Shown here one piece after another: positions 1 to 5,968 of a stretch of DNA of 13,848 nt. The notes below the pieces were generated by a model. It saw nothing but the letters and a program-made list of their open reading frames with translations. It ran no database searches and was not told the origin of the DNA. This DNA comes from JBGOTP01 sp041476545 (GTDB lineage Bacteria > Acidobacteriota > Vicinamibacteria > Vicinamibacterales > CAVVIG01), in assembly GCA_041476545.1 (NCBI GenBank), contig JBGOTP010000105.1, forward strand, positions 1 through 13,848, in the 5' to 3' direction. The first letter of the stretch is position 1; each line of letters begins with the position of its first letter. The translations under genes and the position numbers were made by a program.

Positions 1-48
1 ATGATTCATACCCTGCGCGGGGTTGGTTATGTCCTCAAAGCCAATTGA
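1..48 (+). CDS. C-terminal end of an OmpR-family response regulator (partial)
   Basis: Fifteen codons are open from the left edge and end in TGA at 46-48. The peptide reads IHTLRGVGYVLKAN, which matches the last strand and turn of the winged-helix DNA-binding domain in OmpR/PhoB-type regulators (the usual form is hTVRGxGYxL). The stop lies 17 bases inside the following kinase frame (ATG at 29), the overlap typical of two-component operons. Only the extreme C terminus is present, so the regulated process cannot be told. Whether this fragment is the end of an intact gene or part of the same broken scrap as the kinase depends on sequence left of the window. Confidence 0.6.
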   Translation: MIHTLRGVGYVLKAN

Positions 49-277
49 ACGCGCCGTCGGCAGCTTCAGTCTGCGCCTGAATCTCTGGTATTCGGCATTT
101 TTTATCTTCACCGCCTGCACCCTGTTCCTGCTGGCCTACTTTATTCTCGCTTCTTCCATTCAGCAATCCATCAATATCAATCGTCAATCGGAGATCGGTA
201 TATCTGCAATGTTGAGTGGGCGGTACAGGATTCGAACCTGTGACAGCCGGCGTGTAAAGCCGGTGCTCTACCACTGA
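29..277 (+). pseudogene. Truncated sensor histidine kinase N-terminus
   Basis: From the ATG at 29 the frame reads a short basic, polar start (SLRLNLWY) followed by one strong membrane helix (about residues 19-41) and SSIQQ, the usual opening of a membrane sensor kinase paired with the upstream regulator. Kinase-like sequence stops near base 166 (residue 46). There is no periplasmic loop, second helix, HAMP, histidine box or ATPase domain. The frame stays open to TGA at 275-277 only by reading backwards through the tRNA-Val gene, giving the familiar artefact peptide GRYRIRTCDSRRVKPVLYH. A TTG at 23 is an alternative start. Base composition is clearly lower in GC than the rest of the window. 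It is either a genuine gene remnant at a recombination boundary beside a tRNA or an assembly join; the sequence alone cannot decide. Confidence 0.6.
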
Positions 278-288
278 GCTAACCGCCC
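217..288 (-). tRNA. tRNA-Val (anticodon UAC)
   Basis: Read on the minus strand, a 72-nt cloverleaf is complete. The acceptor stem GGGCGGT (288-282) pairs with ACCGCCC (224-218), the discriminator is A at 217, the D-arm has TAGCTCAGTGGTAGAGC, the anticodon stem is CCGGC/GCCGG around loop TTTACAC (258-252), and the T-arm contains GGTTCGAATCC. Anticodon TAC (256-254) decodes GUA valine. The 3' CCA is not encoded (genomic CTC follows the discriminator), so CCA must be added by nucleotidyltransferase. The gene lies 39 bases downstream of the methyltransferase on the same strand, and its 3' end faces the kinase fragment. Confidence 0.95.
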
Positions 289-327
289 GCGAGCGTCGGC
301 TCCCCGGCTGTCCGCCAAAACGTCTCA

Positions 328-906
328 TTATATATTCTGGAACAGCTTGAGCGCCAGCAGCAGCATCGCGAGCAGCAGGCCGACGACGGCGCGCTGCTCG
401 TGATTCGTCAGGGCCCGCGCGAGCGCGAATCGTCTGACTGCACCTGCGCCAACTACCGCGCCCGCGCCGCTGACCGCACCCACTCCGCGCGCGACAGCCG
501 ACGCCGCGCTGCCGCAGCGATAGGCCTCGTACTCGTCGCCGAATGCGCGGCGAAGGAACGCTTCCTCCGCCTTGATGGCCGCCGTAATCGTCACGCCGAG
601 ATAGATGGCAACGAGCAGTGCGACGATGAGGTGATTCGACCCGATGGCCAGACCAAGGCCCATGACCGAGGACCCGACGTACAGCGGGTGCGCGAACCAT
701 TGATACGGCCCGGACGAGGTCACTTCGCGGGACTTGATGAGATGCCCCGCCGCCCAGATGCGAAGCGCCTCGCCCACGCAGGCAACCGCACCGCCCGCGA
801 TGAGCGTGTGAACGGTCGGCCGCGCCAGCCACCACACGAAGACACCGAACGCGAACCCGAGCGGCACCCGCAGGCGCGCCACGCGCGCGACGCTGTCGTT
901 AGCCAT
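328..906 (-). CDS. Isoprenylcysteine carboxyl methyltransferase (ICMT/PEMT)-family membrane protein
   Basis: A 192-residue integral membrane protein. Hydrophobic helices lie near residues 13-28, 34-52, 73-90, 93-111 and 173-190. The family signature is visible: GPYQWFAHPLY (66-76, the GPYxxxxHPxY motif), the acidic KAEEAFL helix (112-118) and FGDEYEAYR (122-130), which in this superfamily form the S-adenosylmethionine site near the membrane. Residues 134-157 are an Ala/Gly/Val-rich linker (bases 436-507) before a last helix. The start is the ATG at 906, which overlaps the end of waaC by 8 bases (ATGGCTAA), so translation is probably coupled. It ends in TAA. The family methylates small lipids or prenylated substrates; the substrate here is unknown. 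Its position suggests, but does not show, a role in envelope lipid modification. Confidence 0.75.
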   Translation of the reverse strand: MANDSVARVARLRVPLGFAFGVFVWWLARPTVHTLIAGGAVACVGEALRIWAAGHLIKSREVTSSGPYQWFAHPLYVGSSVMGLGLAIGSNHLIVALLVAIYLGVTITAAIKAEEAFLRRAFGDEYEAYRCGSAASAVARGVGAVSGAGAVVGAGAVRRFALARALTNHEQRAVVGLLLAMLLLALKLFQNI

Positions 907-1945
907 GACGACCTGCGTCCAGCCGCCGCTCCGCCGCGTTGACGACTTCATCCACCTGAATATCCAGGAGGCACATCCTCTCCAGCTTGCAGCGTCGAAG
1001 ATGGTGGCACTGGCAGATGGCGGCGCGCGAGACCGTGATGTCCCCGGGCCGCCAGGGACCGTTGCGTTCAGGGCGCGTCGGCCCGTACAGGCCGACAATC
1101 GGCGTTCCCACGGCCGAGCCGATGTGCGTCGGTCCGGTGTCGCCGGAAATCATGAGGGCCGCTTTCCGCGCCAGTGCAATCACGTCCGCGATCGTCGTCT
1201 GCGGCGCCAGGATCGCGGCGCCGCCGGCTTCGGCGACGACCCGATCGCCAAGTTCGCGCTCCCCTGGCCCCCACAGCACCACCGACAACAAGCCGCGTCG
1301 CTCGCGAAGTGCAGCGGCAACCTGCCCAAGACGCGCGGGAGGCCACCGCTTGTTGGGCCAGGCCGCACCAGGGTTGAGCAACGCGAAGGCGCCTCCGGTC
1401 CGTTCGAGGATCTTCGTCACGCGGTCGTTGGTTGGCGGGTCAGCGTCGTCTAGCGGAAACTGCGGAGCCTGGGTCGTGATACCGAGGACCTCGAGAAGGC
1501 CCAGGTTGATCAGCACCACGTGCCGGGTCTCACTCGGCGCATAGATTCCGCCGCCCCCAGGGTTGTGCACGTGCGTGTAGAACACGCGCGCGAGCGGTTC
1601 GCGCAGATACGGGGCGGCAAAACCAATCACACGAGGCGCACCGGTGCTGCGCGCGATCACCGCAGACTTGATGAGTCCCTGGAGATCGATCGCGACGTCG
1701 TAGCGGGTCTTCCGGAGATCGCGCGCAGTGGACACGAGCGACATGCCCCCACTCGCGTCTCCACGATCCTTGACGACGAGGCGCCGGTCGATCACGGGGA
1801 CGAGATCGAGCATCTCTCTGTGCTTGGCGCTCACCAGCCAGTCGATGCGAGCCGCCGGATACGCGGCGCGCAAGGCCGCCGCTACCGGAATGGCATGCAC
1901 GATGTCGCCGAGGGCTCCCAGACGAACGAGGAGAATGCGATTCAC
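899..1945 (-). CDS. waaC: LPS heptosyltransferase I (WaaC-like, GT9)
   Basis: A 348-residue glycosyltransferase family 9 protein that is predicted to add the first heptose from ADP-heptose to Kdo on lipid A at the cytoplasmic face of the inner membrane. The N terminus NRILLVRLGALGDIVHAIP is the typical type I opening. The nucleotide-binding half contains LNPGAAWPNKRWP and the SGDTGPTH motif (267-274), then GLYGPTRPERNGPW. The start chosen is GTG at 1945: it begins directly at the first beta strand and overlaps the rfaE2 stop as GTGA. Longer readings upstream only run back through rfaE2. A Cys-rich stretch near the C terminus (ICQCHHLRRCKLERMC) is common in these enzymes. It ends in TAA inside the next gene's start. 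Type I rather than II is judged from the opening motif. Confidence 0.9.
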   Translation of the reverse strand: MNRILLVRLGALGDIVHAIPVAAALRAAYPAARIDWLVSAKHREMLDLVPVIDRRLVVKDRGDASGGMSLVSTARDLRKTRYDVAIDLQGLIKSAVIARSTGAPRVIGFAAPYLREPLARVFYTHVHNPGGGGIYAPSETRHVVLINLGLLEVLGITTQAPQFPLDDADPPTNDRVTKILERTGGAFALLNPGAAWPNKRWPPARLGQVAAALRERRGLLSVVLWGPGERELGDRVVAEAGGAAILAPQTTIADVIALARKAALMISGDTGPTHIGSAVGTPIVGLYGPTRPERNGPWRPGDITVSRAAICQCHHLRRCKLERMCLLDIQVDEVVNAAERRLDAGRHG

Positions 1946-2406
1946 GGTTCCCGGGCGATCCGCGCCAGCAGCTCGCGCGTCGCATGATCCTTCGGGTCGC
2001 CAACGATGGCCGTCCTCCCGCCGTAGGCCTGCACGACAGCCCGCTCGGGTACCGAATCGACCGTGTAATCCGTCCCCTTGCAATGAACGTCCGGCTTGAT
2101 CAGCATCAAGAGCCGCTCGACGGTGGTTCCGCCGAACACCACGACGTAGTCGACGCCGCGCAGCGCCGCGACGAGCGTGGCGCGATCGGCCGCGGGGAGA
2201 ATCGGCCGGCCCGCCCCCTTGAGCGCCCGAACCGACGCGTCATCATTGATCGCCACGATCAGGCGATCAGCTTCCGCCGCGGCGCCCTGAAGATAGCGGA
2301 CGTGTCCGACGTGCAGCAGATCGAAGCAGCCATTGGCCAGCGCGATCGTGCGTCCTTGCGCGCGGTCGCGGGTAACCGCCACGAGAAGTTCCTGTTCAGA
2401 TAACAC
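1942..2406 (-). CDS. rfaE2: D-glycero-beta-D-manno-heptose 1-phosphate adenylyltransferase
   Basis: A 154-residue stand-alone nucleotidyltransferase, equivalent to the C-terminal domain of the bifunctional HldE of enterobacteria. It transfers AMP from ATP to heptose 1-phosphate, giving ADP-heptose. The cytidylyltransferase-fold signature GCFDLLHVGHVRYL (HxGH at 32-35) is intact, as are the family motifs KGTDYT, VPE and GDPKDHATRELLARI. Start: GTG at 2406, since no ATG lies upstream of the domain; no strong ribosome binding site is visible. The stop TGA overlaps the waaC GTG by 4 bases. It sits 32 bases downstream of the matching kinase, so the two HldE activities are encoded by adjacent separate genes, a common arrangement outside enterobacteria. 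Confidence 0.93.
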   Translation of the reverse strand: MLSEQELLVAVTRDRAQGRTIALANGCFDLLHVGHVRYLQGAAAEADRLIVAINDDASVRALKGAGRPILPAADRATLVAALRGVDYVVVFGGTTVERLLMLIKPDVHCKGTDYTVDSVPERAVVQAYGGRTAIVGDPKDHATRELLARIAREP

Positions 2407-2438
2407 GCGTTCCCAATCGCCTGAACTGAAGTTCGGGC

Positions 2439-3488
2439 CTACTTCTGCCTGCTTCTGCCCACCGCGGTGCGGAGCTCGGCCGCCGACACCGTTGCCGTGC
2501 CCCGTTTCATGACCACGATGCCACCCGCGTAGTTCGCCAGTCGCGCGGCGTCATCATACGAGGCCCCGGCCGCCAGGGCGAGCGTCGTCGTCGCAATCAC
2601 CGTATCGCCGGCACCAGTCACATCCGCAACCTCGTCGGATCCGAAGATTGGGATCTGAATCGTCTGTTGCTTTGGCTGGAAGAGCGCCATGCCCCGGCCG
2701 CCTCGCGTGATGAGTACGGCGGCCATGCCGGTGCGGCGCAGCAGTGTGCGACCCGCCCGCTCCAGCACCTCCCCGTCATCGTCTATGCGGATGCCAAGCA
2801 CCTGCTCGACTTCGGACTCGTTCGGGGTGCAGGCGGTTAGACCGTGGAAGTCGAGCAATTGATAGCGGCTGTCCACCAGCACCGGCGGCCGTCGTCGCGA
2901 GCGTCCGGCGAGAGCCGTTCGAATCGCGGACGCCAGCCTGGGCGTGACAAGTCCTGATCCGTAGTCCGACAAGAGCACAGCGTCGAAGTCCGCCAGGGTG
3001 GGCAGCAGTTTCTTGGCAAATGCGCGGCTCACCGCATCACTGAGGGGCCAGCCGGCTTCCCGGTCGATGCGCACGACCTGCTGCTTGGCGGAGTGGACGC
3101 CTCCCGCGAGCACGCGCGTTTTGATCGGCGTCCGATACTGTTTCGCGCGCACGACGCGCGATCGATCCACGCCGCGCGGAAAGCTCGCCAGCAGCCGGCG
3201 CCCCTCCGAGTCGGCGCCCACGATCCCGGCCAGCGCGACCCGCCCGCCGAGGCTCGCTACGTTACTCGCTGCATTGCCCGCACCGCCGGCCACCACCTGC
3301 GTCGTGTCGTACTTCAGGATGAGCACAGGAGCTTCGCGCGACACCCGGGCGATTTCGCCGTACATGAACTCGTCGGCAATCAGGTCGCCGACAACCAGCA
3401 CGCGACAGGTGGGAAACCGGTCGATAAGAGCCAGCAGGCGTTCCTGCCGGTCGGATTCGCTACGAGATTGGAGCGTCGGAGTCGGCAT
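2439..3488 (-). CDS. rfaE1: D-glycero-beta-D-manno-heptose 7-phosphate kinase
   Basis: A 349-residue PfkB/ribokinase-family enzyme, equivalent to the N-terminal half of HldE. It phosphorylates heptose 7-phosphate at C1 to give the 1,7-bisphosphate used by GmhB. Visible motifs are VLVVGDLIADEF near the N terminus, the substrate-binding AGGAGNAASNVASLGG, and the catalytic VTGAGDT (GAGD around 292-295, with the Asp as base), followed by the C-terminal YAGGIVVMKRGTATVS typical of this branch. The start chosen is the ATG at 3488, giving a 29-base overlap with gmhB; an upstream in-frame TTG at 3515 adds nine residues without homology. It ends in TAG, a real amber stop. Length matches the family. 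Confidence 0.93.
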   Translation of the reverse strand: MPTPTLQSRSESDRQERLLALIDRFPTCRVLVVGDLIADEFMYGEIARVSREAPVLILKYDTTQVVAGGAGNAASNVASLGGRVALAGIVGADSEGRRLLASFPRGVDRSRVVRAKQYRTPIKTRVLAGGVHSAKQQVVRIDREAGWPLSDAVSRAFAKKLLPTLADFDAVLLSDYGSGLVTPRLASAIRTALAGRSRRRPPVLVDSRYQLLDFHGLTACTPNESEVEQVLGIRIDDDGEVLERAGRTLLRRTGMAAVLITRGGRGMALFQPKQQTIQIPIFGSDEVADVTGAGDTVIATTTLALAAGASYDDAARLANYAGGIVVMKRGTATVSAAELRTAVGRSRQK

Positions 3489-4050
3489 GCCTGAGAATCC
3501 AGCCCGCGGCCTCAATCAGATTGTTGACGACGGCATCGGCGACGAGCGTCCCCTGCGGCCGCTCCTCTTCCCTGGCGCCGTACCCCGTTCGCACAAGGAT
3601 GCCGCGCCCGCCGACCGATCGGGCGAGCGCGACGTCCAGCCATCGATCACCGACGGTGAACGACCGGGAGGGGTCGATACCGAACTCTGTCACCGCCCGA
3701 TCGACGAGACCGCGCGCCGGCTTGCGGCAATCGCACGCGCGCGCGAACTCCCTCACTTTGCCGTCGGGGTGGTGTGGACAATAGTAATACGCGTCGATGC
3801 GCGCTCCTCCCGCCGCCAGCAGATCCGCCAGGCGCTCGTGCACCGCATCGACCACGGACATCGCGAAGAAGCCGCGCGCCACACCGGATTGATTGCTGAC
3901 CAGGACGACCGGCAGGCCGCGGCGGTTCAGCACGCGGATGGCATCGATGCTCCACGGATACAGTTCAACGCGCTCAGGTCGATCGAGATACCCGACTTCC
4001 TCGATGAGCGTGCCATCACGGTCGATGAAGACGGCGCTCAGGGGACTCAT
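3460..4050 (-). CDS. gmhB: D-glycero-D-manno-heptose 1,7-bisphosphate 7-phosphatase
   Basis: A 196-residue HAD-superfamily phosphatase that removes the 7-phosphate of heptose 1,7-bisphosphate, the step between the RfaE1 kinase and the RfaE2 adenylyltransferase. The catalytic motif FIDRDGTL places the two aspartates at 10 and 12, SNQSG is the second HAD motif, and the GDRWLDVALA stretch supplies the metal-binding acidic residues. The structural zinc loop is present as C91-P-H93 and C106-D-C108, diagnostic for GmhB and the related histidinol-phosphatase group; the neighbours settle it as GmhB. Start ATG at 4050 is 4 bases after the waaF stop. Stop is TAG. The last nine codons overlap the rfaE1 start. 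Confidence 0.93.
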   Translation of the reverse strand: MSPLSAVFIDRDGTLIEEVGYLDRPERVELYPWSIDAIRVLNRRGLPVVLVSNQSGVARGFFAMSVVDAVHERLADLLAAGGARIDAYYYCPHHPDGKVREFARACDCRKPARGLVDRAVTEFGIDPSRSFTVGDRWLDVALARSVGGRGILVRTGYGAREEERPQGTLVADAVVNNLIEAAGWILRHADSDAPIS

Positions 4051-4054
4051 GGGT

Positions 4055-5149
4055 TCACAGGGTTGTGCGCGTGGCGGCGAGGACTTCTTCTACTGTAATG
4101 CCGCGCATACAACGATGATCGAGCGGGCACTCGCGGAGCATGCAGGGACGGCACCATACCTGATGGGTGAGCACGACCGTCCTGGCGTCTCCGAGCGGCC
4201 GCGTTTCCATCTCGTTGCTTGGTCCAAACATCGCGGTCACGCCGACACCGAGCGCCGCTCCAAAATGCATGGCCCCTGAGTCGTTGCAGACAAGCGCGCG
4301 GCAGTTTACCAGCACACCCGCCAAAGCGCGCAGGTCGGTGCGCCCGATCAAGTTGATAACCCCGCCGACCCGCCCCGCCTGCCCTGCCTGCCCCACCCGC
4401 CCCGCCTGCCCCACCCGCCCGACCCGCCCCACCCGGCTCGGCGAGCCAGCGGCAATCGCGTCGATCACGTCGACGCCGGCTTGGGCATCGGACGGGGCGC
4501 CGACGAGCACCGTCACTACTCCGTCCTGTGCCAGTGCACGCGCCACGTCCGCGAACGATTCCGCGGGCCACTGTTTGGCACGTCCGTTCGACGCACCAGG
4601 AGCGACTGCGACGAGCGGCGCGCGACGATTCCATCCGGCGGCGCTCAGGATGTCCTCGCCGGCCTGCCGCACGTCCGGCGACACGCGAAGTTCAGGCCGC
4701 GGCGCATCCGCCGGATAGCCGAGCGCGCTCGTCAGCTGCTGATAATACGCCGCCTGGTGCACGCGCGGTCCGAGCGCAACGGCACGGGTCAGCAGGGGCG
4801 CCCGCCCCTGCGTGCGATAGCCCCACCGTTCCGGAATGCCGGCGCGCCACGCCGTGAAAACGGCGTGGAAGGAATTTGGGAGCAGCACGGCCGCGTCGAA
4901 CGACCGCGAGCGCAGCTCGGGCCCGGCGACATCGATCACACGGTTCACGCCTCCGACCAGAGTGAACAACGGTGCAATGGACGGTCGCGCGGCAACGTCG
5001 AGGACGATGTCGGGCCGCGCGCGGCGAATGTCGGCAATCGCCGGCAACGCCATGACCGCGTCTCCCAGCCAGTTCGGCGCGAAGACGACCAGTCGATTGC
5101 CCCGATTGCTCCGATTGCCGGTGTCCGGGCCGTGTGGTACGGTCGTCAT
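4055..5149 (-). CDS. waaF: LPS heptosyltransferase II (WaaF, GT9) with an in-frame 9-bp repeat expansion
   Basis: A 364-residue GT9 enzyme that is expected to add the second heptose to the inner core. The N-terminal APNWLGDAVMALPAI and the C-terminal WCRPCMLRECPLDHRCM are hallmarks of the type II branch. The donor site has VAVAPGASNGRAKQWP and CNDSGAMH. The start is the ATG at 5149; the frame is open far upstream, but that part runs antisense through nadE. Two oddities: residues 10-19 (around GNRSNRGNR) are coded by a 9-bp triplication (5094-5120), and about residues 238-262 are a (V/A)G(R/Q) tripeptide run coded by eight 9-bp units (4365-4436). The second falls in the loop just before the NLIGRTDL strand and keeps the frame. 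First gene of the minus-strand operon; ends in TGA. Confidence 0.92.
   Translation of the reverse strand: MTTVPHGPDTGNRSNRGNRLVVFAPNWLGDAVMALPAIADIRRARPDIVLDVAARPSIAPLFTLVGGVNRVIDVAGPELRSRSFDAAVLLPNSFHAVFTAWRAGIPERWGYRTQGRAPLLTRAVALGPRVHQAAYYQQLTSALGYPADAPRPELRVSPDVRQAGEDILSAAGWNRRAPLVAVAPGASNGRAKQWPAESFADVARALAQDGVVTVLVGAPSDAQAGVDVIDAIAAGSPSRVGRVGRVGQAGRVGQAGQAGRVGGVINLIGRTDLRALAGVLVNCRALVCNDSGAMHFGAALGVGVTAMFGPSNEMETRPLGDARTVVLTHQVWCRPCMLRECPLDHRCMRGITVEEVLAATRTTL
4365..4436. repeat. Eight tandem 9-bp units inside waaF
   Basis: On the plus strand the units are CCGACCCGC, CCCGCCTGC, CCTGCCTGC, CCCACCCGC, CCCGCCTGC, CCCACCCGC, CCGACCCGC and CCCACCCGG, consensus CCCRCCYGC. Because the period is a multiple of three, the waaF frame survives and the array codes a 24-residue Val/Ala-Gly-Arg/Gln run on the minus strand. 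The same unit, CCCGCCTGC, occurs twice in tandem in the tpiA leader at 12612-12629, so this is a dispersed short repeat. Confidence 0.9.
5094..5120. repeat. Three tandem 9-bp units at the waaF 5' end
   Basis: CGATTGCCC, CGATTGCTC and CGATTGCCG follow each other without a gap. On the minus strand they code the GNRSNRGNR stretch ahead of the first beta strand of WaaF. The unit differs from the CCCRCCYGC family but has the same 9-bp period. Confidence 0.85.
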
Positions 5150-5180
5150 GCTCGTGCCTTGCGAGCGTACCACTGATGTA

Positions 5181-5204
5181 GGCCGGACCTTATAAGGTCC
5201 GGCC
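5181..5204. repeat. 24-bp perfect palindrome between waaF and nadE
   Basis: GGCCGGACCTTA is followed directly by its exact reverse complement TAAGGTCCGGCC. It lies in the 72-bp gap between two divergent genes: 31 bases from the waaF ATG and 17 bases before the nadE ATG. With no converging gene and no T-tract it is not an ordinary terminator. It could be an extragenic palindrome of REP type, a shared operator, or a hairpin in either leader. The flanks (GTA before, CGCG after) show no other clear signal. Confidence 0.85.
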
Positions 5205-5221
5205 CGCGCGATCCGACTCCG

Positions 5222-5953
5222 ATGAAGATTGCACTGCTGCAAATCAACCCGACCGTTGGCGATCTCTCCGGCAACGCACGCCTGATTGCCGACGCGGTGC
5301 GACAGGCGGCTGCCGGCGGCGCCAGCCTCGCGGTCACTCCAGAACTGGCGTTGGTCGGCTACCTCCCCCGCGATCTGCTGCTCAATCCGGGGTTCGTCAG
5401 TCGAAGCTGGGAGCGGCTCGAGAATCTGGCGCGCGATCTCGCGGGACAGCCGCCCGTGCTCGTCGGCCTGCCTGAGCCGAATCCCGCGGACGAGGGGCGG
5501 CCGCTCTTCAACTCCGCCGCCCTGCTGCGCGGCGGACGCGTGGAACGGTGCTTTCGCAAGGCGCTCCTGCCAACCTACGACGTGTTCGATGAAGATCGGT
5601 ACTTCGAGCCGTTTCTCGGGCCGCAACTACTCGACATGGCCGGCGTGAGGGTCGGCATCACCATCTGCGAGGACATCTGGAACGACCGCGATTTCTGGAA
5701 GCGCCGCCGGTACCACCACGATCCGGTCGAGGAGCTCGTGGGCGCCGGCGCCACGGCGATCGTCAACCTCTCGGCGTCCCCCTTCTCCGCCGGCAAGCAT
5801 CAGCGACGCGAGGAAATGCTTGGCAGCATGGCCCGCAGGCATCGCGTCCCAATCGCGTACGTCAACCAATTCGGCGGGAACGACGACCTCGTCTTCGACG
5901 GCCGGAGCTGCGCCTTCGACGCCAGCGGCGCGACCATCGCCCGGGGCCGGTAG
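5222..5953 (+). CDS. nadE: NAD synthetase, N-terminal glutaminase domain (ends at in-frame TAG)
   Basis: These 243 residues form a complete carbon-nitrogen hydrolase (nitrilase-fold) domain, which in glutamine-dependent NAD synthetase frees ammonia from glutamine and channels it to the synthetase domain. The Glu-Lys-Cys triad is intact: E41 in TPELALVGY, K113 in RKALLPTYDVF, and C149 in GITICEDIWND. The start ATG at 5222 gives the standard MKIALLQINPTVGD opening; no good ribosome binding site precedes it. The reading stops at TAG (5951-5953), but family sequence resumes at the next codon in the same frame (FEADIVLCDLD), so the full gene would be 5222-6868, 548 residues, normal for this enzyme. 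The stop is best explained as a CAG-to-TAG change, a sequencing error, or a true split into two proteins. Confidence 0.9.
   Translation: MKIALLQINPTVGDLSGNARLIADAVRQAAAGGASLAVTPELALVGYLPRDLLLNPGFVSRSWERLENLARDLAGQPPVLVGLPEPNPADEGRPLFNSAALLRGGRVERCFRKALLPTYDVFDEDRYFEPFLGPQLLDMAGVRVGITICEDIWNDRDFWKRRRYHHDPVEELVGAGATAIVNLSASPFSAGKHQRREEMLGSMARRHRVPIAYVNQFGGNDDLVFDGRSCAFDASGATIARGR
5951..5953 (+). other. In-frame amber codon interrupting nadE
   Basis: TAG follows ATIARGR and precedes FEADIVLCDLD in an unbroken frame. Homologous enzymes have continuous sequence here, at the linker between glutaminase and synthetase domains. Gln (CAG) one transition away is the simplest ancestral residue. TAG also ends rfaE1, gmhB, the acyltransferase, gapA and nadE itself in this window, so TAG is not generally read through. 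Confidence 0.85.
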
Positions 5954-5968
5954 TTCGAGGCCGACATC

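Noticed and set aside
35..835. Long minus-strand open frame of 266 codons
   Set aside because: It runs through the tRNA-Val gene and a second frame of the methyltransferase gene; composition is Arg/Gly/Ser-rich and no motif is visible.
5181..5204. Rho-independent terminator
   Set aside because: The genes on both sides diverge from it and no T-tract follows on either strand.
5951..5953. Genome-wide reassignment of TAG to an amino acid
   Set aside because: TAG is the genuine terminal stop of rfaE1, gmhB, nadE, lpxL and gapA in this window, with family-typical lengths, so a recoded genetic code does not fit.
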